A stretch of 6,941 bases of DNA from positions 1-6,941 of the forward strand of contig JAFAZM010000150.1 in assembly GCA_019239785.1 (NCBI GenBank), given 5' to 3'. This stretch comes from Sphingomonadaceae bacterium (GTDB taxonomy: Bacteria; Pseudomonadota; Alphaproteobacteria; Sphingomonadales; Sphingomonadaceae). The position numbers were made by a program, and so were the translations under genes. The notes beneath the pieces are model-generated. The model saw only the letters and a program-made list of their open reading frames with translations. It had not been told where the DNA came from and did no database searches. This document shows positions 1 through 6,231 of the stretch, piece after piece. How positions within the stretch are numbered: position 1 is the first letter of the stretch; each line of letters begins with the position of its first letter.

Positions 1-315
1 GATCGTCGCCGAAGCGCCGTTCGCGGCGGCGTTCAGGATGCCGCCCCTGGTTTCGATCGTCGTAGCGCCGAGTAAGGCGACGCAGCGCGTCGCATTGCCG
101 CAGGCCTCGACCTCGCCACCGTCCGCATTCCAGATCCGCATCCGGACGTCGGCGACATCGGAGGGCTCCAGCAGGATCACCTGGTCGCAGCCGATGCCGG
201 TATGCCGGTCCGCGATCGCCCGCGCCCGCGCTGCATCCATCGCCACCGCGCCCTCGCGCGCGTCGAAAATGGCGAAATCGTTGCCGAGGCCGTGCATCTT
301 GTGGAAGCGGGTCAT
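1..315 (-). CDS. dapF: Diaminopimelate epimerase, N-terminal part (runs off left edge)
   Basis: Cytoplasmic, cofactor-independent epimerase that interconverts LL- and meso-diaminopimelate, feeding lysine and peptidoglycan synthesis. The window holds 105 N-terminal residues of a family usually about 270-290 long. The start is the ATG at 315-313, because the protein then begins MTRFHKMHGLGNDF, the classic DapF opening with the GNDF substrate-binding motif at residues 11-14. The family signature around the first catalytic cysteine is present: NADGG at 63-67, then ACGNATRC at 71-78, with Cys72 as the expected catalytic thiol. The second catalytic cysteine lies outside the window. No good Shine-Dalgarno is visible just upstream of the ATG. 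The gene follows the large glycosyltransferase gene on the same strand after a 67-bp gap, so co-transcription is possible but unproven. No internal stop or frameshift is seen. Identification is firm. Confidence 0.95.
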   Translation of the reverse strand, partial: MTRFHKMHGLGNDFAIFDAREGAVAMDAARARAIADRHTGIGCDQVILLEPSDVADVRMRIWNADGGEVEACGNATRCVALLGATTIETRGGILNAAANGASATI

Positions 316-382
316 GCTGGCCGCGATCTAGGGCCTGCACTCGGGACCGGCAATGGGGGAGCGGCTTGCCCGCCTCGGCAGC

Positions 383-3300
383 TCAGGCCGCTGCCGGGGC
401 CACCGCCTTGCCGGTGCGCTCCAGCTTGCCCCAGCCGACCAGGCGGCCGCGTAGCGCTGCGGCCACCGCCTTGATGACGACGCCGTACATCAGCTGGCGG
501 TAGACGAAGCGCTGGGCGATCAGCAGGAAGGCGGGGAAGCGTCTTTCCCTCCTGTCCATGCGGAAGGCGATCCAGCCGCAAAGCAGGTCGACGCCGACGA
601 AGAGCAGCCAGAAGAAGGCCATCCAGCCGACGTCGGTCTGGGTCTGCGCCCAGCCGTGCTGCTGCACCCGGGTCCAGGTCATGACGATGCTCAGCACCAG
701 AGCGAGGTCGATCATCGGCGAGACCAGGGAGAAGAGGATCTGGAACAGCCAGGCCTGGGGGATGCCGATCAGTGCGATCCCGCGCGGCCGGCCCTCGCGC
801 AGCGCGCGGCGATGCTTCCACAGGCATTGCAGCGTGCCGAACGACCAGCGGAAGCGCTGCCTGGCGAGCGCGCGGAAGCTTTGCGGCGCCTCGGTCCAGG
901 CGACCGCCTCGGGATCGTTGGCGACCTGCCAGCCCGCGCGCTGGATCGCGATGGTGAGGTCCTGGTCCTCGGCGAGCGTGTCGATCGGGAAGCCGCCGAC
1001 CGCGTCGAGCGCCGCGCGGCACCAGGCGCCGACCGCGCCCGGCACGACCATGATCGCGCCGAGCCCGGCAAGCGCGCGGCGCTCCAGATTCTGCGCCGTG
1101 ACATATTCGACCGCCTGCCAGCGGGTGACGAGGTTCACCCGATTGCCGACCTTGGCGTTGCCGGCGACGGCACCGATTGCGGGGTCGCCGAACCAGCGGG
1201 CCAGGCGCGCGATCGTCTCGGGCTCGAACTGGGTGTCGGCGTCCAGCGCGACGACGATCTCGCCTTTGGCGAGCGCCAGCCCCTGGTTCAGCGCCCGCGC
1301 CTTGCCGCCGTTCGAGAGGGTGAGCAGACGCACCCGCGGCTCGTCCGCGAAGGCGCTGGCGACGATCGCGCTCGTGCCGTCGCTCGAACCGTCATCGACG
1401 ACGATCACCTCGAGCGCCGCGTCGCGACTCGCGAGCACCCGGCGGACCGAGGCTTCGATCACCCGCGCCTCGTTGAAGGCTGGGATCAGCACTGAGATCA
1501 GGCTGTCCGGCGATGCCGCCGGCGGCTCGTCCGGCCGGGCGCGGAGCGCAAGCGCGGTGAGGCTCAGCGAGCGGGCGATGCCGAGCACGATGGCGATGCT
1601 GAACAGGGCCGAGAGCAGCACGCTGAGGCCGGCGAGCAGGATGAAGATGGCGACGTCGGCGCGGACCGCGAGCAGGTCGGTGCCTTCGACCCGCGGCATC
1701 ACCTGCGCGTCGGTGAGACCGGCCAGCTCGGCCGTCGGCACGAAGCGGAAGCCGCGCGCGCGCAGCTCGTCGATGATCCGCGGCAGGGCCGCCAGCGTCT
1801 GCGCCCGGTCGCCGCCGCCGTCGTGGAGCAGGACGATCTGGCCCGAGCGTTCCTCGTTGCCGGCCAGCACGCCGTTGACGGTGTTCGCGACGACCGCGTC
1901 GACGCCGGGCTGCTGCCAGTCCTCGGCATCGACATGAAGGCCGACATTCAGATAACCGCTGTTCTGCGCGATCAGCGCCGGCTGCAGCTCGTCGCCTGTG
2001 GTCGGCTCGGCGTCGCCGAAATAGGGCGCGCGGAACAGTCGCATGCCGCGTCCCGTATAGGCCTCGACCAGCCGCTCGGTCGCGTTCAGCTCCAGCCGCG
2101 CCTCGCCCTCGGAGATGTTCGCGAAATTGGGGTGGGTGTAGCTGTGGTTGCCGAGCTCGTGCCCCTCCTCGACGATCCGGTTGAGCAGGCCGGGATGGGC
2201 GAGCGCATTCTCGCCGACGACGAAGAAGGTCGCCGGCACATGCTTCTCGCGCAGCACGTCGAGGATGCGTGGTGTCCAGTCGGGGTCGGGCCCGTCGTCG
2301 AAGGTGAGCGAGACCAGGCCCGGCCGATAGCCGGTCCGCCGCACGACGTAGGGCGAGGGCAGGGTGCGGTATTCTTCGCCGCGGATCAGGCCGAGTCTGT
2401 CCGCGGCGATCGTCCGGGACCCCTCGGTCGGCGTCGCCTCGATCCGCAATATCTCGCCCGAGCCCTCGACGTCGGCCGGACCGGGCGAGGTTAGGGTCGC
2501 GAGATTCGGCGGCTGGCCTTGGTTGAAGCTCGCGAAATCGGCCCAGATTCCCGGATCTTCGCTGCCCAGCCGCCAGAGCGACACGCCGGCGACGCCTTCG
2601 ATATGCGTGGCGCGCAATTCGTTCCAGGCGCTCGCCGCGTCGAGGAACCAGACATGGTGGGTCTGGCCGTCCTCCTCCTCATAGTCGAAGCTGGCATTGC
2701 CGCTGACCGGATCGAAGCGCGGCATCGCCTCGCTCTCGCGCGCGGTCAGCCAGGCCTCCTCGACGGTCAGCGCCTCGGCCGGCTGGCCGGCAGCCCAATT
2801 GTACCCGTAATTGGCGATGGTCGCGATCGCCTTGTCGGCGCCGACCGCGCGCACCGCCTCCTGCAGGCGGCGGACGTACCAGCCCTGCGACGCGATCGGC
2901 CCGGGATCGCCTTCGCCCCAATGCTCGTCGTAGAGCATCAGGAACATCTTATCGACGACATGGGCGTAGGCGGCGAGGTTCCAGTCGGGGTCGCCGACCG
3001 GCGCCGCCATCGAGACGCTCCAGCCGCGCGCATCGAAGCGCCGGTTGGCGATGGCGAGGAAGCGCAGATAGTCGCGCTGCGCGGAGGCGGGAAGTTCTTC
3101 GAAGTCGAAGACGATGCCGGCGCCATGCCGTGCGGCGACCATCGCCTCGAGCCTGTCGAGCAGCTGCGCGCTCGCCCGCGGATCGTGCAGCACCGCGGCG
3201 AGGCCGGGTCCGTCCCAATGGTCGTTGCGCGCGTTCTGCACCATCGGCAGGACGAGCGGCCGCCGCTGGGCGCCGGCGATGATCGCGTCGAAGGCGGGAT

Positions 3301-3709
3301 CGGGCTCGACGTCGAGCTGGTGCTGCGGGCCGGTCAGGAAGGCGGCGGCCGGGATCACCCAGTCCAGCTCGTTGACATGGGCGGTGAGCGAGGCGCGGCT
3401 CGCCTCGTCCCAAGGCACGTAGAAGCCGCTCACCACCTGCCGGCCGGTGGCGCCGCCGCGCGGCGAGGGCGGCAGCCAGCGATGGCCGAACACCGACCGC
3501 GCCGCTCCGCCGGCTCCGGCGATCCGGTCCATCAGCCCGTGCCGGCCCTGCTCCATGCGCAGCGGCAGCGGCGCGGGGACGGGCACTTCGATGATGGTGA
3601 AGGCGAGCACCGCGGCGGCCGCGAGCACGAACAAGACGAGCGCGGCCAGCGAACGTCCCGTCCACCGTCCGCGGCGTCCCGTCGGATCCAGAAAAATCGG
3701 CTTCGCCAC
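383..3709 (-). CDS. Three-domain membrane protein: GH18-like glycosidase, polysaccharide deacetylase, GT2 processive glycosyltransferase
   Basis: Probable inner-membrane exopolysaccharide synthase of 1108 residues. From the GTG start, a short cytoplasmic N-terminus (KPIFLDPTGRRGRW) precedes a membrane segment at about 19-38. A GH18-like domain follows at about 91-395, with FDFEE at 201-205 (likely acid Glu204) and LYDEHW at 259-264. A NodB/CE4 deacetylase spans about 465-665 with every expected motif: TFDDGPD (Asp471, Asp472), the metal-site HSYTH (His522, His526), RAPY at 560-563, DW at 597-598 and LLHDG (His629). A membrane stretch at about 684-716 leads to a GT2 domain at about 738-960: DDG (Asp772), DAD at 823-825, EDQD at 914-917 and QRFRW at 951-955. 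Three or four more membrane segments end the protein. Two crossings place the hydrolase and deacetylase in the periplasm and the GT2 domain in the cytoplasm. The polymer is inferred to be poly-N-acetylglucosamine-like; the true substrate is unknown. Confidence 0.88.
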   Translation of the reverse strand: MAKPIFLDPTGRRGRWTGRSLAALVLFVLAAAAVLAFTIIEVPVPAPLPLRMEQGRHGLMDRIAGAGGAARSVFGHRWLPPSPRGGATGRQVVSGFYVPWDEASRASLTAHVNELDWVIPAAAFLTGPQHQLDVEPDPAFDAIIAGAQRRPLVLPMVQNARNDHWDGPGLAAVLHDPRASAQLLDRLEAMVAARHGAGIVFDFEELPASAQRDYLRFLAIANRRFDARGWSVSMAAPVGDPDWNLAAYAHVVDKMFLMLYDEHWGEGDPGPIASQGWYVRRLQEAVRAVGADKAIATIANYGYNWAAGQPAEALTVEEAWLTARESEAMPRFDPVSGNASFDYEEEDGQTHHVWFLDAASAWNELRATHIEGVAGVSLWRLGSEDPGIWADFASFNQGQPPNLATLTSPGPADVEGSGEILRIEATPTEGSRTIAADRLGLIRGEEYRTLPSPYVVRRTGYRPGLVSLTFDDGPDPDWTPRILDVLREKHVPATFFVVGENALAHPGLLNRIVEEGHELGNHSYTHPNFANISEGEARLELNATERLVEAYTGRGMRLFRAPYFGDAEPTTGDELQPALIAQNSGYLNVGLHVDAEDWQQPGVDAVVANTVNGVLAGNEERSGQIVLLHDGGGDRAQTLAALPRIIDELRARGFRFVPTAELAGLTDAQVMPRVEGTDLLAVRADVAIFILLAGLSVLLSALFSIAIVLGIARSLSLTALALRARPDEPPAASPDSLISVLIPAFNEARVIEASVRRVLASRDAALEVIVVDDGSSDGTSAIVASAFADEPRVRLLTLSNGGKARALNQGLALAKGEIVVALDADTQFEPETIARLARWFGDPAIGAVAGNAKVGNRVNLVTRWQAVEYVTAQNLERRALAGLGAIMVVPGAVGAWCRAALDAVGGFPIDTLAEDQDLTIAIQRAGWQVANDPEAVAWTEAPQSFRALARQRFRWSFGTLQCLWKHRRALREGRPRGIALIGIPQAWLFQILFSLVSPMIDLALVLSIVMTWTRVQQHGWAQTQTDVGWMAFFWLLFVGVDLLCGWIAFRMDRRERRFPAFLLIAQRFVYRQLMYGVVIKAVAAALRGRLVGWGKLERTGKAVAPAAA

Positions 3710-3718
3710 TGTCGTGAA

Positions 3719-3724
3719 TTCCCT
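3719..3724 (-). promoter_or_regulatory. Ribosome binding site supporting the GTG start of the polysaccharide enzyme
   Basis: On the minus strand AGGGAA lies nine bases before the GTG at 3709-3707. The reading frame stays open upstream to a TTG at 3784, but that start has no comparable purine-rich site and would add 25 residues of Arg/Gly-rich sequence. The next ATG, at 3556, would remove the N-terminal membrane segment. The GTG is therefore preferred, and KPIFLDPTGRR right after it looks like the normal N-terminus of this family. Confidence 0.6.
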
Positions 3725-3745
3725 GCGCGTCGCGCCCCTAAACCT

Positions 3746-3776
3746 GCCCGGCTGGCTGAAGGCTGAACGGCCGGGC
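3746..3776. repeat. Inverted repeat with a tandem 7-mer in its loop, upstream of the polysaccharide enzyme
   Basis: GCCCGGC (3746-3752) and GCCGGGC (3770-3776) are perfect 7-base complements separated by 17 bases. The spacer contains GGCTGAA twice in tandem (3754-3760 and 3761-3767). It lies 37-67 bases upstream of the GTG start at 3709, where an operator or 5' leader hairpin could sit. In such GC-rich DNA a 7-base stem can arise by chance; the tandem copy in the loop is the less expected part. No regulator can be named. Confidence 0.35.
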
Positions 3777-3787
3777 TGCCTCAAAGA

Positions 3788-3839
3788 CGGCGCCGGCGGT
3801 GCCTTTCCGCAGCGCCGGCAGCTTCGCGCGCCGGCGCCG
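3788..3839. repeat. 11-base inverted repeat in the divergent intergenic region
   Basis: CGGCGCCGGCG (3788-3798) and CGCCGGCGCCG (3829-3839) are exact complements separated by 30 bases. The right arm ends two bases before the proposed ffh -35 box at 3842, so protein binding or a hairpin here could touch expression of either divergent gene. The arms are low in complexity (only G and C), so chance formation is a serious alternative. Confidence 0.3.
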
Positions 3840-3841
3840 CC

Positions 3842-3870
3842 TTGCCAGAGCGGGCCGTCGTCGCTATGTG
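3842..3870 (+). promoter_or_regulatory. Candidate sigma70-type promoter for the ffh-rpsP-rimM operon
   Basis: TTGCCA at 3842-3847 (five of six matches to TTGACA) is followed after 17 bases by TATGTG at 3865-3870, which keeps the TAT of a -10 box. Transcription would begin near 3876 and leave a leader of about 115 bases before the ffh ATG. The spacing is ideal and no better pair was seen by eye in the 281-bp gap, but the -10 box is weak. Confidence 0.35.
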
Positions 3871-3920
3871 CGCGTCATCCCGATCACGGGTGAGTGTCGA
3901 AGCGCCAAGTGCGCACGCTG

Positions 3921-3949
3921 GCCGGCGAGGTTTCGCCCGCCGGCGTTTT
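3921..3949 (+). terminator. Terminator-like hairpin in the ffh leader (possible attenuator)
   Basis: GCCGGCG (3921-3927) pairs with CGCCGGC (3938-3944) around a 10-base loop, followed by GTTTTGCGTTTGG. A GC stem plus a short T run is the shape of an intrinsic terminator, though four T in a row is short. It sits downstream of the candidate promoter and about 30 bases before the ffh ribosome binding site. It could reduce read-through into ffh, end a short leader RNA, or be fortuitous. Confidence 0.35.
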
Positions 3950-3971
3950 GCGTTTGGACGACTTTTGCGTT
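3946..3971 (+). repeat. Short direct repeat TTTTGCGTT, 17-base period
   Basis: TTTTGCGTT occurs at 3946-3954 and again at 3963-3971; both copies are followed closely by GG. They lie between the leader hairpin and the ffh ribosome binding site and are the most T-rich part of the gap. A binding site for a regulator is conceivable, but the element is short and no known motif is recognised. Confidence 0.25.
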
Positions 3972-3990
3972 GGTGGACCTGGAGAAGAGC

Positions 3991-5448
3991 ATGTTCGAGA
4001 GCCTGAGCGATCGTCTGAGCGGCGTGTTCGACCGCCTGCGCGGCCGCGGCGCGCTCACCGAGGCCGACGTGCGCGGCGCGATGCGCGAGGTGCGGGTCGC
4101 CTTGCTCGAGGCGGACGTCGCTTTGCCGGTGGTCCGAGAGTTCGTCGACCGCGCCACCGAGCAGGCGGTCGGCCAGCAGGTGCTGCGCTCGGTCACGCCC
4201 GGGCAGCAGGTCGTCAAGATCGTCCACGACGCCCTGGTCGAGATGCTTGGCGCGCAGGAAGCGGAGCTCGATCTCGCGACTACGCCGCCCGCGGTGATCA
4301 TGATGGTCGGCCTGCAGGGCTCGGGCAAGACGACCAGCACCGCCAAGCTCGCCAAGCGCCTCACCGAGAAGGACCGCAAGAAGGTGATGATGGCGTCGCT
4401 CGACGTCGCCCGCCCGGCCGCCCAGGAGCAGCTCGCCGTGCTCGGCCGCCAGGCGGAGGTCGCCACCCTGCCGATCGTCCCCGGCCAGGCGCCGGTCGAC
4501 ATTGCGCGGCGCGCGCTGAACGCCGCCCGCCTGCAGGGCTACGACATCCTCATGCTCGACACCGCGGGCCGCCTCCACGTCGACCAGGCCTTGATGGACG
4601 AGATGAAGGCGGTCGCCCAAGTCTCCGCTCCGCAGGAGGTCCTGCTTGTCGCCGATGCGATGACCGGCCAGGATGCGGTGAACGTCGCCAAGAGCTTCAG
4701 CGACCAGATCGATCTGACCGGCGTCATCCTCACCAGGATGGACGGCGACGCCCGCGGCGGCGCCGCTCTGTCGATGCGCGCGGTCACCGGCAGGCCGATC
4801 AAGTTCGCCGGCACGGGCGAGGCGATCGACAAGCTTGAGCCCTTCCATCCGGAGCGTGTCGCCGGCCGCATCCTCGGCATGGGCGACGTCGTCTCCCTGG
4901 TCGAGCGCGCGCAGGAGACGATCAAGGCCGAGGAGGCCGAGGCGCTCGCCCGCAAGATGGCCAAGGGCCAGTTCGACCTCAACGATCTGCGCGCCCAGCT
5001 TCAGCAGATGCAGCGCATGGGCGGGATCGGCGCGCTCGCCTCGATGCTGCCGGGCATCGGCAAGATGAAGGCCCAGATCAACGAGAGCGGCGTGCTGGAG
5101 GGCAATGTGCTCGGCCGGCTCGACGCGATCATCAGCTCGATGACTCCGAAGGAGAGGGCCAAGCCCGAGCTGCTCAACGCCAAGCGCAAGATCCGCGTCG
5201 CCAACGGCTCGGGGACGACGGTGCAGGAGGTCAACCGGCTGCTGAAGATGCACCAGGAGATGGCCACGGCGATGAAGAAGCTCCGCAAGATGGGCGGGCT
5301 CGGCAAGCTGGGCGCCCTGTTCGGCGGGGGCGGGGGGGGCGGCTTCGGCGGCATGGGGGGGCTCGGCGGCATGGGCGGACCCGGCGGGCCGGGCGGCCTG
5401 CCGCCGCTCGGCGGCTCTTCGGGCTTTCCAGGAAATTTCAAGAGATAG
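3991..5448 (+). CDS. ffh: Signal recognition particle protein Ffh (SRP54 GTPase)
   Basis: Cytosolic GTPase that, with 4.5S RNA, binds hydrophobic signal sequences on nascent chains and delivers ribosomes to FtsY at the membrane. The 485 residues show an N domain (1-90, opening MFESLSDRLSGVFDRLRGRG) and a G domain with P-loop GLQGSGKT (107-114), DVARPAAQEQL (138-148), DTAGR (190-194), TRMDGDARGG (248-257) and GTGE (274-277). The M domain runs from about 325 to 440, with MQRMGG at 340-345, GIGKMK at 355-360 and the RNA-binding ANGSGTT at 404-410. A Gly/Met/Pro tail (444-485) follows. The start at 3991 is set by GGAG at 3981-3984, six bases upstream, and by the family N-terminus; the frame is open back to 3799 but that part resembles nothing. 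First gene of an operon with rpsP, 27 bp downstream. No key residue is missing. Confidence 0.98.
   Translation: MFESLSDRLSGVFDRLRGRGALTEADVRGAMREVRVALLEADVALPVVREFVDRATEQAVGQQVLRSVTPGQQVVKIVHDALVEMLGAQEAELDLATTPPAVIMMVGLQGSGKTTSTAKLAKRLTEKDRKKVMMASLDVARPAAQEQLAVLGRQAEVATLPIVPGQAPVDIARRALNAARLQGYDILMLDTAGRLHVDQALMDEMKAVAQVSAPQEVLLVADAMTGQDAVNVAKSFSDQIDLTGVILTRMDGDARGGAALSMRAVTGRPIKFAGTGEAIDKLEPFHPERVAGRILGMGDVVSLVERAQETIKAEEAEALARKMAKGQFDLNDLRAQLQQMQRMGGIGALASMLPGIGKMKAQINESGVLEGNVLGRLDAIISSMTPKERAKPELLNAKRKIRVANGSGTTVQEVNRLLKMHQEMATAMKKLRKMGGLGKLGALFGGGGGGGFGGMGGLGGMGGPGGPGGLPPLGGSSGFPGNFKR
5323..5394 (+). repeat. Gly-codon-rich stretch with long G runs in the ffh tail
   Basis: This part of ffh encodes a run of Gly with Met, Phe, Leu and Pro (residues 445-468). 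It includes an uninterrupted run of eight G at 5332-5339 and one of seven G at 5355-5361. Such runs are prone to polymerase or ribosome slippage. They lie after the M domain, so length changes would alter only the tail. Confidence 0.8.
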
Positions 5449-5463
5449 AGACAAGTTTCAGAA

Positions 5464-5468
5464 AGGAA
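5464..5468 (+). promoter_or_regulatory. Ribosome binding site that decides the rpsP start
   Basis: AGGAA at 5464-5468 lies seven bases before the ATG at 5476. Another ATG at 5471, out of frame, is only two bases away and too close to be used well. The site and the S16 N-terminus MAVAIRLSRGG both select 5476. Confidence 0.7.
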
Positions 5469-5475
5469 ATATGAA

Positions 5476-6231
5476 ATGGCAGTTGCAATCAGGCTTTCCA
5501 GGGGCGGCGCGAAGAAGCGGCCCTATTACAAGATCGTCGTCGCGGACGCGCGCAACGCGCGCGACGGCAAATTCATCGAGCGGGTCGGCAGCTACAATCC
5601 GCTGCTGCCGAAGGACAGCGAAGAGCGCGTGAAGCTCGACGCCGACCGCATCCGCCACTGGCTCTCCGTCGGCGCGCAGCCGTCGGACCGCGTGCTGCGC
5701 TTCCTCGATGCCGCCGGCATCAAGGAGCGTCCGGCCCGCAGCAACCCGAACAAGGGCGAGCCGGGCGAGAAGGCGAAGGAGCGCGCCGAGGAGCGGGCGA
5801 GCAAGGCCGCCGAGGCCGCCGAAGCCGCCGCCGCGCCGGCCGAGGAAGAGGCTCCGGCCGAAGCCGCTGCCGAAGAGGCCGCGCCGGCCGAGGCCGCCGC
5901 TGAGGAAGCCCCGGCCGCCGAGGAGGCGCCTGCCGCCGAGGAAGTTCCGGCCGCTGAGGAAGAGCCGACCGCCGAGGATGCGGCTCCGGCCGAAGCCGAC
6001 GCGCCTGCCGGCGAGGAGCCGGCTGCCGAAGAAGCGCCCGCCGACGAAGCTACGTCCGCCGACGAGGCTGCCAATGAAGGCGAGTCCGCCGAGGCTCCGG
6101 CCGAAGGCGCGGACGAGGCTGCGCCGGCCGCCGAAGCCACGGAGACGGCCGAGGCCGCCGAGGCGCCGGCCGAGGGCGCCGAGGAAGCCGCTCCGGAAGA
6201 GGGCGCCGAGAAAGCCGAGCAGGCCGAATAA
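5476..6231 (+). CDS. rpsP: Ribosomal protein bS16 with a very long acidic C-terminal tail
   Basis: Component of the 30S subunit that binds 16S rRNA and promotes its assembly. Residues 1-85 are a full S16 domain: MAVAIRLSRGGAKKRPYYKI, then DARNARDGKFIERVGSYNPL (23-42) and the HWLSVGAQPSDRVLRFL region (61-77). Bacterial S16 is commonly 80-100 residues; this one is 251. A charged linker (86-112) leads into a tail of about 140 residues made almost only of Ala, Glu, Pro, Asp and Gly in AEEAP-like units. By hand count about 48 of the last 141 residues are acidic, and there is no Lys or Arg from 111 to 245. Extended S16 tails are, as I recall, known in sphingomonads, but this one seems long. Second gene of the operon: 27 bp after ffh and directly abutting rimM. 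Confidence 0.96.
   Translation: MAVAIRLSRGGAKKRPYYKIVVADARNARDGKFIERVGSYNPLLPKDSEERVKLDADRIRHWLSVGAQPSDRVLRFLDAAGIKERPARSNPNKGEPGEKAKERAEERASKAAEAAEAAAAPAEEEAPAEAAAEEAAPAEAAAEEAPAAEEAPAAEEVPAAEEEPTAEDAAPAEADAPAGEEPAAEEAPADEATSADEAANEGESAEAPAEGADEAAPAAEATETAEAAEAPAEGAEEAAPEEGAEKAEQAE
5806..6228 (+). repeat. Degenerate GCC/GAG codon repeat encoding the S16 tail
   Basis: The DNA for S16 residues 111-251 is a patchwork of GCC, GAG, GAA, GCT and CCG codons in recurring blocks such as GCCGAGGCCGCC. Units vary in length and codon choice, so it is not a clean tandem array. Copy-number change by slippage or recombination between blocks is plausible. The opposite strand of this block gives a long Gly/Leu/Arg or Ser/Ala frame that is only its shadow. 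Confidence 0.75.

Noticed and set aside
361..373. Small hairpin GCGG/CCGC after the polysaccharide gene stop
   Set aside because: The stem is four bases with no T run on the minus strand, too weak to call a terminator before dapF.
558..1937. Open frame of 459 codons on the plus strand opposite the GT2 and deacetylase domains
   Set aside because: Ser/Ala/Arg-rich with no motif; it is the shadow of a conserved gene.
2519..3766. Open frame of 415 codons on the plus strand opposite the polysaccharide enzyme
   Set aside because: Its composition is that of a complementary-strand shadow, and the minus-strand protein has complete GH18 and deacetylase motifs over the same bases.
3710..3784. N-terminal extension of the polysaccharide enzyme to a TTG at 3784
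   Set aside because: There is no ribosome binding site, the added residues look random and it would cross the upstream inverted repeat; the GTG at 3709 has AGGGAA at good spacing.
3799..3990. Upstream extension of ffh by 64 residues
   Set aside because: The Ffh family starts at MFESLSDRLSG, which has GGAG six bases upstream; the extension is Arg-rich leader sequence.
3785..3990. A 4.5S SRP RNA gene in the gap before ffh
   Set aside because: I looked for the conserved GGAAGCAGCC-type loop and apical tetraloop of ffs and found neither.
3781..5454. Open frame of 557 codons on the minus strand opposite ffh
   Set aside because: It mirrors ffh codons in GC-rich DNA, is rich in Arg, Ala, Leu and His, and shows no recognisable domain; ffh on the other strand is certain.
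5471..5475. ATG at 5471 just before the rpsP start
   Set aside because: It is out of frame with S16 and too close to the AGGAA site; its frame has no S16 similarity.
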